From NCBI GenBank assembly GCA_004380135.1, contig QXCR01000135.1:1-64000 (forward strand): 64,000 nucleotides of DNA, in the 5' to 3' direction. Made by a program: the position numbers and the translations under genes. The DNA comes from Stemphylium vesicarium (Eukaryota > Ascomycota > Dothideomycetes > Pleosporales > Pleosporaceae). Of the stretch, positions 25,144-36,703 are shown one piece after another. The stretch's first letter is position 1. Each line of letters starts with the position of its first letter. The notes under the pieces are model-generated. The model saw only the letters and a list, made by a program, of their open reading frames with translations, did not search any database and was not told the origin of the DNA.

Positions 25144-28100
25144 CTTTAAATACTCTTAAAATAAATAATATAGTAATAGATACTCTAGATATAACTATAG
25201 ATACTACTTATACTTTAGTAAGTAGTAATAAGTTTAATATATACTATAATAATTATAATAAGCTTAAAGCTTAGCTACTCTAAGTTGATATATATCTCTA
25301 TATAAAAGAAAATAGAATTAATAATAATAATAAAGTTATATAGGCTACTATTTTTCTTTATAGTAATATAGAGAAGTAGGCTAACTCTATTCTATACTAA
25401 TATATAGATAATAATATTAATAAATAGAACGCTTTTAAGATTAAGATAAAAGAATATTTTTTACTTTTTAAGAAATTAGTAGTTATAAAATAGAAAATTT
25501 AAAAAGTTAGATAGACTAAGTCTACTACTAATTATATAACTAAGTTCTAATAATACTCTATAGTTATTAACTAGAATAATAATACTTTAATATAGATATA
25601 TTAATAAAGTTTTATGTTAACTATATATAAAGGACTTAAATAAAATAGATCTTACTTTAATATACTTATAAACTTATAGATAAAACTATTAAAATTAATA
25701 ATAAGTTATATAAGCTTATACTAGAGGAAAGACTATTTAATTAAAGAATCTTTATCTAAGAGCCTATAAATAACTTACTAAGATATTAGCCTTAATATTA
25801 ATACTCTAATTAAGAATATTAGTAAAGCTATATATCTTAAATCTCTAGTATATACGCTATAAATAGCTATAAGCCTATATATCTTAATAATATTAATAAG
25901 AGACTAGATTAGCTAAAGTTTTAGCATAATAAGAGTAAGAAGCTAATTACTTACTATACTTATAGTAAAGTAAGCTATATAGTATAGAACTATTATAATA
26001 AAAATAAATTTATATAAGAAGTTAATATACTTAGAAAAGTTAATAAACTAGCTAATAAATTATAAGATATTATTATAAAACCTATAATTAAATACTAAGT
26101 AAATAGTAAAGAAAGTATTTTTAAAGAAATTTCAAATTTTACTATTATAAGAACTAAATATCTAGATAACTTACTAATATCTAATAAGAAGTATAATATA
26201 CTAGAGAAAAATATAATAATGCTACTATATACTAAGTATAATAAGATAGCTATATTTAAGAAAACATATTAACTAATAACGCTCTATATAAGCCTATTAG
26301 AGATAGAGTTACTATTACTATAAATTTATAGCTTACTCTATTATCTTAATAAGAAATTAGTAGATTATACTATAGAAACTTTAAATATCTTATAAATTAT
26401 ATAATAGTATATCTATAATTTATCTTATAAGGTTAATTAAGATTAAGAAAATATTCTTTTATAAATTAAGAAGTTATTACTAATACTAAAGAATCTTAAA
26501 TAAGTTAAATAAGTACTATAAGTATAGAATAGACCTATAGTTATATCTTCTAATAAAAATATTTAAGAGATAACTCTATATACTATAAAACTAATTAGCT
26601 AGATAGTTAAAATTCTAGAATAAGATATCTAAGAGTTTATATAATACTTTTAAAATAATAAGCTATTATAAACTAAAGAAATAAAAAAGTAGTAGCTATA
26701 AAGCTAATCTTAGAGTAAATAAGAAGTTAACTAGATAAGCTAAGATACTTTAGTCTAGTATTAGTATAATTCTTATAATCTCTATTATATTAAATTATTA
26801 TAAATTAGTTATACGTATAACTTCTATTAGACCTATTACTTAGAGAAGAGGAAATCTATATAATTTCTAAGAAAAGTATATAAATTCCCTAAGTATAAAT
26901 TAGAATAAAATATATATATTAAAGATATATACCTAGAGTACTTATAAAATAAGTATAAAAATACTTTTTTCTTTAGTTATAAAGACTTATAAGATATTAT
27001 CTAAATATAAACTATATATAAGATATAATATATTAATAACTCTATCTATATATATATGAAGTATAACTAATAAATATATCTAAGTAGCGTATATAATAAG
27101 TATTATAATATAAAAGAACTCTATAAATTTAGAACTAAGTCTTTTTTAAATTAGTAAATAGCTAAGAAAGTCTAGCTAAGAAAATTAATATAGTAAATCT
27201 CTTAAGACTTATTAAGCTACTAGTATAGCTTAATAGAGTATAGATATATACTTTAGTAGATTTAGAATTAGAAGTAAACTATATCTTAGTATACGTAGTA
27301 GATATAGCTAGACTTTAATAACTATAGAAATATTAGTTATACCTATTATAAATTACTAATAAATAATTTATACTAGAAAAAAGTAAAAATATATATAAAG
27401 TTATTAATATAACGCTTAGTATTTAAGAGTACTAAGAAAAAATAGATTTAGATATCTCTAAACTAGCTATCTATAATATTATATTAAGACTTTTCTAGCT
27501 ATAAAAATATAATTTATAGATTAATTAAAAGTTAAAGAAGTTTTTATTTAAGTACTATAAACTAGACGTAATTATAAGCTAGCTTATATATTAATTATTT
27601 TAATAATAGATAAAGAAAAGTTTAAAATATAGTTAAAAAATAGTAAACTTTATATAAGAATAGTCTTAAGATATAAGAGTTTAACTTAATAAATACTAAT
27701 AAGATATTTTTAAATTTTAAAATTAGAGTTTAAAAAAAATATATAATTTCTAATATTTTAAAAGAATATTAGGAATTTATATCCTTCTTTATAGAAGTAA
27801 TAGATAATAAAACTTTACTAAAGTATTAAGTCTAGAATTATTAGATTATTTTAGAAAAAAAAAAACTTTACTTTTTAGACTAATATATTAACTATTAAAG
27901 ATAAAACTTAAAGTACTAAGAAAATAGCTAAATAAAGATTTAAAGAAGAATATATTTTACCTTTTATATTATTAGTAAGATTTCTAATATTTTTTATACT
28001 AAAAAAAAAGAGACTACTAAGAATTTATATAGACTATTATAAGCTTAATAATATTATAATAAAGAATTAATACCTACTATTAAATATTATAAAACTTTAG

Positions 28101-30599
28101 AATTAAATATTTTAAGTAAGAATCTTTATAGTAATAAATTTATAAGATAGATACTATCTTATTAGAAAAAAGAAAAATAAAGAATTAAAAATAGTATTCT
28201 AAATAAAATATAAATATTATAAATATACTATTATACTTTTTAAGTTTATAAACGCTATAATAATATTTTAGAAATTTATTAATAATATATTAAGAACTTA
28301 CCTAAATATCTTTATTATTATATACTTAAATAATATTCTTATCTACTTAAAGAATAAAAAAGAGTATACTAAATATATCTATAAAGTACTAAGATACCTA
28401 GACTAGTTTAATTTAAAACTTAAGCTAAAGAAATATGAATTTTATAAGAAAGAGGTTACTTTCTTAGAATATATTATAGAAGCTAATAGAGTATATATAA
28501 ATAAAGAAAAGATTAAAGTAATAAAAAAATAGCTATTACTAAAGATAGTTAATAAAATATAATTTTTTTTAAAATTCTTAAACTTTAATTAATAGTTTAT
28601 TAAGAATTACTTTAATATTACTATTTTATTAATAAAATTTATAAGAAAGAATATACTATTTATATAGAGTAAGAAAGTAGAAAACGCCTTCTAGATACTT
28701 AAGAATATAAGTATAACGCTATTATACTTTTATATATTTTAATTAGAGTAACCTCTATACTTTAAGACTAACTTATTAAATCTTATACTAGAAGAATATA
28801 TTAGCTAATTATATAAAGGCTAATAGTGTTCTATAGTCTACTATGTATATAAGCTTTTAGAACTAGAGAAGAACTATAATATTAATAATAAGAAGCTATT
28901 AGCTATTATTATTTACTTAAAGTATTAAAGAGTATATACTAAGAATTATTTAAAACTTATAATATTCTTAAATTATTAGAACTTTATTATATTTATAATT
29001 ATTAAGGTACTTAATAGATAATAAATTTAATAATTATAGAAATTAGAATAATATAAGTTTTAGATTATATTTATACTAAGAAAAGATAATAATAAGGCTA
29101 ATACTCTTAGCTATAGATAAAATTTTATAGAAATAAAGATAATTAATAAATTAATAATACTTATATACTATAAAGATAGATTATTAGAATTAGTAAAGAT
29201 ACTAAACTTAGTTATATAAATTACTAATAAGGTACTAAAAGAATTATAAGAAGTAATTATTAAGTAATACTATAATAATTCTATATATAATTACTCTAGT
29301 ATTACTTAAATAATAGAATTTATTAAGTAAAATTATAAGTTTCTATATATAAAAGATAAAGTTATTTTCTTTATTACTAAATGCGTAAACTATTAGAAGA
29401 ATAAATATAGTACTTATACACCCTATAAAGAAATATAAGTAATAGAGCTATCTAATATCCTATAGTTAGATATCTCTATAAACTTTATTATAAGTCTATT
29501 AATCTTAAGAGACTTTATTACTAAAGTATTATATAATATAATTCTTATAGTAGTTAATTATTTTATAAAGTAAGCTAAGTATATTACCTTTTATAAAGAT
29601 TTTTTAGTAGTATAACTTATATATATTATTAATAATTACGTTATTAGATATTAGAAGATACTAAAGTTAATTATTAGTAATAAAGATAAGCTTTTTACTT
29701 TAAAATTTTAGATAGTACTACTAGCTATAATTAGTACTAAAAGGAAGCTATAAATAGCTTACTATCTATAATTAGATAGATAAATAGAGTAAATAAATTA
29801 TATAATAAAAGCCTACCTATAGATCTATATTAACTACTAGTAAAATAACTAGGTTTTACTACTACTTAAAGTATAGATAGCCTATAAATATAAGCCTTTA
29901 GAGTCTATAGTATAGACTTTATTCTACGTAAACTATAAGAGATACCTAAACCTCTTTATACGTATACTACTAAGCCTAAAAATAGAAGTAGCTATTACTA
30001 TAGCTAATAAGCTAAAATTAGTATACGAGTTATTATAGAGCAAACTTAAAAATATATAATACTAAAGTATTTTATATATTAATAAGAAATAAAAAATAGC
30101 ACCTTAGCTAAAGAGGGGGGATAAAGTTTATCTACTTATAAAGAATCTTTATACTATATAATCTAATAAGAGACTTAATAATATTAAAATTAGACTATTT
30201 TTAATTCTTAATTAGAAAGGACTAGTTACTTATATACTTAACCTTTTATTTAATATAAAGATATATCTAAGATTCTATATTAATATATTAGAATTAGTAA
30301 ATCTTAAAATACTACTCTAGAAAACCTTTTATTATAAAATAGAAATAATAAATAAATTTAAAGTTAAGAGAATTCTTATATATTAAATATAGAGTAATAG
30401 TAAAGAATATTTAGTTAAATAATTATACTACTCTAAAAGTAATAATATCTAAAAACTAGATATAAATTTTATAAACTATTACTAGCTACTTACGTAGTAT
30501 TATATAAAGTATTTAGCTACTTATTAAAAGTAGAATATTTATTTAAGAAAGTTAATATAAAAGTACTTTAATTCAATATAAAAGTACTAGGTATTATAT

Positions 30600-30990
30600 T
30601 ATCTTTAAAAAGATATACTTTTTTATTAATATTATTTACTATTTCTAGCGCTTTAATCTTCTTTATAAATCTTTCTAACTTATTTATATATTACTATTTA
30701 TAACGCTTTAATACTTTTCTTTATTTATAAAGATAATTCTTCTTTATACGTGCCGCTAATAGAGTATTTAATATTACTACTTCTACTATATTAGTCTTAG
30801 ACACCTATTATTCTAAGTAAGCTAGCTTCTAATTTAACTAAGAAAAGTCGAGTAAGGGAATCTCTACTAGTACGCACGACTTTATACTATTGCGATAATA
30901 ATTTCTATAATTCTTCTTTAATAGTAATATGCGATACTCTAGATTTTTTCTTACGCAATATTAATAATTAAATATAGCTATCTAACTAAT
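30600..30990 (-). pseudogene. antisense reading frame between pol and 3' LTR of R2
   Basis: The minus strand from about 30977 reads through roughly 120 codons with TAG at Gln positions and a Lys/Arg-rich start (RKKSRVSHITIKEE in the R1 copy). The same frame, in the same place and again opposite to pol, is seen in R1 at about 5870-6290 on the + strand. The second half is predicted coiled coil from its Lys/Glu/Ile/Leu pattern. No known domain is recognised. Confidence 0.5.
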
Positions 30991-31087
30991 ACTATTTATA
31001 TAATAACTTAGAGTATAATAATAAATAATAGTATAGAAAACTATAAGATTAATTTATAAGAATATAAAATAGAAAAGAGAGAGATAG

Positions 31088-31552
31088 TATTATAATTCTA
31101 AGAAGATAGGGTATAATAACTTATATATAGAAGTAATAAAAGTTACTTTATATAGGTTAAGTAAATAGCTAATTTTTAAGAATTAATAAGTAGTATTACT
31201 TTATAGCTTACGTAATTCTATAGTCTTAGTAGAAAGTTATTATAAAATAAATTATATATATTTTATAATATCCTATAATATTCTATAATATCTTATAAAG
31301 TATTACGTATAAAATATATAGAATCTTATAAAATATATAAGATATTAAGTTATATTCTTTAAATATATAACTACTAAATAGTATATTTTTATAATTATTA
31401 TATTTAACTTTAAAATTTAAAAATTAGTACTTAATTCTTAAACTTTAAGTTATTTATTAATCTTTATATTATACCTAACTTATCTTATCTATTACGCGCC
31501 TAGCTTATTCCTAAGAACCAACCCTAGGACCCTCTAAGAACGGACCTTCACA
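31088..31552 (+). repeat. 3' LTR of retroelement R2
   Basis: About 465 bases. The inner start is heavily mutated (TATTATAATTC for TGTTACGAACC), while the outer end keeps GGACCTTCACA intact, the reverse of its partner LTR. Confidence 0.87.
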
Positions 31553-32597
31553 ATATATAACTTATTCTATAGTAGCTTTTTACTAAGATTATAGAATTAT
31601 ATAAATTATAAGATAATACTACTTATTAGTTTTTAAAGGTTAGCTATTTACTTAACCTATATAAAGTAACTTCTTTATTACTTCCGTATATAGATTGCCG
31701 TGCCCCGTCTTCTTAGGTTCGTAACAGCGTATAGGTTGAATGGAGAGGAAATACTATTAGAAGGATTCTATGGCGATCGTAGTAGCTAATAAACTCTGTC
31801 GTGAGATGAGATTCGTGGCCATCTAAGATGAGTAATCTCTGTCTACCCGATCGCTACTTAGTACAGCGATCAAACACCTGCTCAAGCCAAGCTAGCCCTA
31901 CGTCATCGTTCGACCAGCCTGATGGAGATGAGGAGATAAACACGTCGTGCTCTCCAGCCTTAATATCCTCTACCCAGCTCGATCGTATGGCTCTATGAGC
32001 AGCAGCGTCAAAAACTCGCATGATCCATCCTGGAGAGATGCTCGAACCTCCCTCTTCTCCCTGCCTGCTGAAGATCCTCTTGCTTCTGCCTATCAAGCCA
32101 ATCAAGAAGCCCTTCTTATCTATATTGTATATATCTCGAGCCTTTAGATGGTATTGGATGATCTTTTGATACAGCAGCTCGAAGTAGAATCTATAATCCG
32201 ACTCAGAGTCGGCCAGGTGGCGCGTGCGATCTATGGCGGTGGACCACTTTGAGACAAGATCGAGTTGGTGTCGGTTGATGAAGCGAGTAACCCAGCTCTC
32301 GCTGAGCTGCTGATGAGCTACTGCTGGAGAGAAATTTCGGATCATCTCTCTCGCAGGAGGAAGGCATCTTTCTGTGAGCGTTTTAATATATCTTATAAGC
32401 TCTAATTCTTGCTGTGGGCTAAGAGCCTGTTGTTTATTATCCCTCATCCCTAGACGCTGTCACGCTGTCACGCGCCTCCACCGTCTCCCTAGCATTGAGC
32501 GGTTAACACCATACTTTTCAGAAATCTCCTTTAGCGTACATCGTTCTCCTGGTTCTCGCGATTCCAAATTTGCAATCGCCTCATCTATCGGAGCCAT

Positions 32598-33641
32598 GGT
32601 TGTAGAGTTATCGCGCGTTGAAACTATGAGTCGAGACGCGGCTTGGTGTTCGGCGGGGCATGAGGTGCACGGACACGTTAGCCATCCCAGCCTCTTGGCC
32701 TGCCCATGACATAGTCTACGCGGTAGACGTGAAGCATGCGTCGGCCACTCCATGCAATGCCTCATAATGGGTCGATGGTCTTTGGCGGGTCAATCCAATG
32801 ATCGCAAATTATTGACCCAAGTAAGCAACCGCGGCTACCATACTCTGTAGCAGTTAGTTACGAATGATTAGTCTACTGTTCTCGAAATATGGTCCAAGCC
32901 AGACTGATGATCGCAACAGTGCCGCACAGGCCTAGACCGGGCATATTTCTGAAGTATCTTGACAGAAATGCGGCAGCCTGAGACTCGCCGTGAAGTTCAG
33001 ATGCTCTGTCATTTCAACGGCGGATGTGAGGGCAAAATCTTGCTGAATTCTTCTCAAATTCTGTCCACATGCCCAGGAGTCCTGGTCGTTCGTAGAAATT
33101 CCAGTTGCACGTGCCTCATGGTGCTGAATGTATTAAGCGGCCTCTAATCGCCTGTTCCTTGTAGAACTAGAAACAATTCTTTTTTAATAAGCTTAAAGTT
33201 GGCTTTAAAGTTGTATATGCAAAAGATGCGTGAATTATTGAGGGTGTCACCGAGGTCTTGCCAAATTCATCTAGTACTCTTATCGATAAGCGGAGAAAAC
33301 ATCGCCATGGCAGCAAAAGAGAAACGTTGACTTTATGGTGCTGGTATGAAAAATGCAACAATAATTAATAGCAATATTGACACCTTCGAGCACCACCTAA
33401 CGACTACGGGAAGAGGGTAACGTTGCCAAGTGGAGACGTCCTGCTTTAAAAGCTCGCCACGTAATAGAGCAGCCGTAAAAGAGGCCCGCGCTCGGCACTA
33501 GAGCTGCGTCTCTACAACTACTTAAAGCCCCAACTAGCCTCATAAATATGCAAGTCCTTCGTAGGCGTCTTTTTAGCTCCAAGGCACATACTGTTCTCGT
33601 CTGATCGTGTCGCAAGGTGTTGGCGCAATCGTGAACGTATC
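32598..33641. other. gene-free stretch next to the transposon border
   Basis: Base composition is normal. The first part probably belongs to the 5' end of the pogo-type element. A short inverted pair GGGTCAAT / ATTGACCC lies near 32789-32817. Only short unsupported frames are present. The end may include the promoter of the oxidase relic. Confidence 0.4.
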
Positions 33642-34907
33642 ATGCCCAACGTCGTTGTCATCGGGTATGTTACGCGCCCATCGATCTATCCTCTAATATC
33701 AATCTCTACGAATGGCTAACATTCATTCGTATCAAGGGCCGGGGTGTCCGGGCTGACTTCTGCATATCTACTGTCTAAGGACGGGTGTAATCATGTAGCT
33801 GTTGTCGCCAAGCAGATGCCGGGCGATTACGACATCGAATACGCATCTTCCTGGGCTGGCGCAAACTTCATGCCGTAAGACTATGTCGAAAGACACCTTA
33901 GGGCTGTTTGAAAGAACTGAAATCTGATTCCAAGCATGTCAACTGCGCCAGGTAGTCGGTGGAAGCGTAGGACATGGCCCCAATTCAAGAGACTAGCTAC
34001 AGACGTACCAGAAGCGGGTATTTATCTCCAAAATAAGCTGCCAGATGAGAACTAGCAGCCTATTAAAGATGTCTGATTGAAACAGAGTGCCGGCTCTACC
34101 GCCGACACGATGATCTCGGCAGATTGCGGTCAAGCAGCACGTCAACCTTCAAAAAGGTTTTCGCGGAAAATCCTTGGGTATCGCGACCTCGTCGATGATT
34201 ACAAAGATCTTAAAGCCGACGAGCTACCGCCAGGCATTGCATCAGGTTGCAACTTCGGCTCCGTCTGTATCAATCCTGCTCTTTACCTCCCTTGGCTGGT
34301 TGGACAATGTCGGGCCAATGTTGTGACATTCCATCGCAAGTCTCTGGCTCACATATCCGAAACTCGCTCTCTCAAGATCTTGGGTTTCAACACCGACATC
34401 ATTGTCAATGCGACAGGACTATCATCTGCTAGCTTAGGAGGTGTTCGAGACCAGGCCGTCTATCCCATTCGTGGACAAACGGTCGTTGTAAGAAACGTGG
34501 CGCCACAGATGCTGTGTATCTATGGAACGGATGAGGATAAGGATGATGCCTGCCACATGATGACACGCGCCACGGGCGGTGGCACTATCTTGGGAGGCAC
34601 GATGCAAGACGGAAATTGGGAAAGCTAACCAGACCGGAACACCGATATTCGTATCATGAAACGGGCTGTGAGCTTGGCCCCGGAATTGACCGACGGGAAA
34701 GGTTTCGAACGCCTTGATGTCATTCGCCATGGTGTTGGACTGCGACCTGGGAGAGAGGGCGGTGTTCGAGTTGATAAGGAGAAGACTGATGGTATTTGGG
34801 TTGTACATAACTACGGGCACGCCGGTTGGGGTTATCAGGGGTCGTATGGCTGTGACGAAGAAGTAGCCGCACTCGTCGATGAGATAAGCACACAAGCCAA
34901 GCTCTGA
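33642..34907 (+). pseudogene. D-amino-acid oxidase (FAD-dependent, peroxisomal), broken by three in-frame stops
   Basis: Members of this family oxidise D-amino acids to 2-oxo acids, ammonia and H2O2 in peroxisomes. The first exon ends in VVVIG and, after an intron at 33665-33736, continues AGVSGL, giving the FAD-binding GxGxxG fold. A second intron fits 33875-33955, after SSWAGANFMP. Later blocks typical of the family are SVCINPALYLPWL, RGQTVVVRN, GGGTILGG, IRHGVGLRP and VHNYGHAGWGYQ. The C-terminus AKL is a PTS1-type peroxisomal signal. The frame has TAG at 34051-34053, TGA at 34075-34077 and TAA at 34626-34628, each one C-to-T step from CAG, CGA or CAA. Splicing around them was not found, so I call it a recent relic. 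It converges on the esterase gene. Confidence 0.82.
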
Positions 34908-35029
34908 ACTCAGAGGTGTTATACGTTGCCAACCATCAAAGATGGACCTTGAATCTAGATATCACTTTAGCTGCTGGTTGTTGCAAATGTGTTGATATCG
35001 ACTATCTATATAGGTGGTCTTCCAAAGCT

Positions 35030-36703
35030 TTACTGCTGGGAAAGCTCGACTTTAGACCACCAAAAGTCACTTTCTTTCTTGGCGTAGTCATCTGCAACCA
35101 TCATAGCTGGTTCTCCAATCTCTTGGCCTCCAATCAGCTCCGTGTTGTCTCTCCCGAAGATCATCGCTTTCGGATCAGCTCTATTGTAACGCTTCCACTC
35201 AGGTCTGGTCTCGTAAGAACCGCGAAAGATATTGGGGCTGCCAGTGCAAATGAAGCTCGTGACATAAGCATGCAGTATACCCGATAGCTCATCTTGGAAC
35301 TTCGACAGCGCGCATATCTTGGATACTCGTACCTCGTAGAACATGTTATCAGCATGGCGAGCTCCATCAACCACGTCCCGTCTCATGGCCCAGTGGTAGA
35401 GATATACAGGAACGCTTTCGCAAGCAAAAAATGCAGTTTGACGGACTGGCGCCACATACGCGTATTGCGCATACGATGCTTCAATCCGCTTGTACATCGG
35501 GCCAACACCATGCTCAAGTCTCGTTTCTTTGTAGACGGAATCTGGGATCTCGTTCGGATCAGGGTATAGCCTATTTATGGCTTGAATGTCGTCTTCGCTC
35601 AGCTGTGGGAGCAATGTCTTCCAGAATCCCAAGAACTCCGATGACTTGGACATCTTCTTGTTTACATACAATGATCCCTCATTGCCTTGAAACCCAGTCA
35701 TGATAGGCATCTTATGCCATCTTCCGTTTCGCCACGCATCAATCGGACGGCCACGGATAATCTCGTTGTCGATCACGGGCTGGAATGCCCACCGCAAACT
35801 GGGGTTGTATTTTTGAAACACATTGGTCTGAGCTTTCGCGATTAAAGCGGTAGGGAGTTTTCGGAGGTAGTAGAAGATCTCAGATTCAGGCAATGATGGG
35901 GGGAGCTCAACTTCCTGCAAAAAGTCCTGGAACTGCATTTCATGGATATGCGCGTCGGGATTGCGCACTGCGCGCGATGTCGGGGCCCCGGACTGTATGA
36001 TTACACGATGGAATTTAGGTGCTTTGCCCTCTTCGTAGTTGAGTAAATGGTGACCTATCTATAGCAAATAAGTAAGCTGGTCATGAACAAAGGTGGAAAT
36101 CACACATACCGAATGTGCACCCGCCGAGAGCCCGATCAATGTCACATTGTTCTTATCACCTCCAAAGTACTGGATGTTCTCTTCGACCCAGTCAAGGAGG
36201 CATATCTGGTCTTTCAAACCTAGGTTGAGCGCACCTTCCTCAGCGCTCACCCTCGACGGGAGAAAGCCTAAGGCTCCAATGCGGTATCCGAACGAGACTG
36301 CAATGAACGGATGCTCGGACCATCCGACCATAGCTGCCGTATCATGCATGGCAGCATTTCCACGATTGAAAGCCCCTCCATGGAAATAGATTGCAACCGG
36401 GAGTGCTCCAGATTGGTTGTGCCGTGCTTGCCGGAAGACGTTGGTTGTCAGACAGTCTTCACTTTCATCCAATGTTGGTCCGACTTTTACAAATTGCTGC
36501 GCCGGTGCCTTGGGGCCGAATTGCGTCGCGTTTAGGGTCTCGTGACTCTTTGCCACTTTTTCTGGTGGTCGGAACCGGCGATCCCCCGTTGGCGGTAGCG
36601 CATACGGAACACCTTTGAAGGCTTCCACCGCATGAGGGTATCGTTCATGCAGAGAAGTGCCTAGAACCGCTCCTTGTGGAAGCTTTACCCTAGGTTCCGA
36701 CAT
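35030..36703 (-). CDS. type-B carboxylesterase/lipase family protein
   Basis: Two exons, 36703-36110 and 36058-35030, with a 51-base intron, give 540 residues, the usual length for the family. It is an alpha/beta-hydrolase of the COesterase family that cleaves carboxylic esters. The nucleophile is Ser193 in GLSAG (the common form is GESAG), and the acid is Glu325 in GFQGNEG. The His is His433 in GARHADNMF. The oxyanion-hole block YFHGGAF is present. No signal peptide is evident at the start (MSEPRVKLPQG), so it is probably intracellular, unlike secreted lipases. It is intact although its neighbours on both sides are broken. The substrate cannot be told. It may once have served a small gene group with the oxidase and the Zn2Cys6 regulator. 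Confidence 0.88.

Larger units (their letters stand above)
24695..31552 (+). mobile_element. full-length Gypsy-type LTR retroelement (R2), RIP-mutated
   Basis: LTRs lie at 24695-25143 and 31088-31552, and the target duplication ATATA at 24690-24694 and 31553-31557. On the + strand, with TAG/TAA read as former Gln codons, the order is: gag (about 25150-25900), zinc knuckle (25956-26006), reverse transcriptase with the YL[DN][DN] motif (28323-28337), RNase H region (28640-28800), integrase (about 29000-30060), and a chromodomain-like end (about 30330-30490). This is the Gypsy order (RT before integrase). Stops in every domain show it is dead. It entered solo LTR S1 in opposite orientation. Confidence 0.9.
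24440..31726 (-). mobile_element. solo LTR S1, itself split by retroelement R2
   Basis: 24440-24694 and 31558-31726 join into one LTR of about 424 bases, from TGTGAAGGTCC to GTTCGTAACA. GCGTA lies directly outside both ends (24435-24439 and 31727-31731), which proves that it is one insertion. It lies within the transposase pseudogene, whose frame continues across the site once the LTR and one duplication copy are removed. Its right end is also the edge of the AT-rich island. Confidence 0.88.
23940..32597 (-). pseudogene. pogo/Fot1-type transposase, split by a solo LTR and broken by stops
   Basis: The minus strand from 32597 shows an N-terminal psq-type helix-turn-helix (YGVNRSMLGRRW), then a CENP-B-type helix-turn-helix (32447 onward), the YNIDKKGFLIG block and the LLILDGHESH catalytic block up to about 31732. 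The frame is open except for TGA at 32460-32462 and TAG at 31851-31853, each explained by C-to-T. At 31731 a solo LTR begins. The frame resumes at 24439 with the family's C-terminal region (PLNIVLF, IKKGDFF), in which many Gln codons are stops. The N-terminal part is little mutated, the C-terminal part clearly RIP-mutated. The TIRs were not located. Confidence 0.82.

Noticed and set aside
1..31731. AT-rich block as mitochondrial DNA or as a centromere
   Set aside because: No mitochondrial gene is present and the whole block reads as nuclear transposons with TSDs. A centromere cannot be excluded but nothing in the sequence shows one.
31947..32709. + strand frames of 66 and 111 codons
   Set aside because: Shadows of the pogo-type transposase read on the minus strand.
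34434..34895. 153-codon minus-strand frame
   Set aside because: Antisense shadow of the oxidase relic, with no recognisable features.
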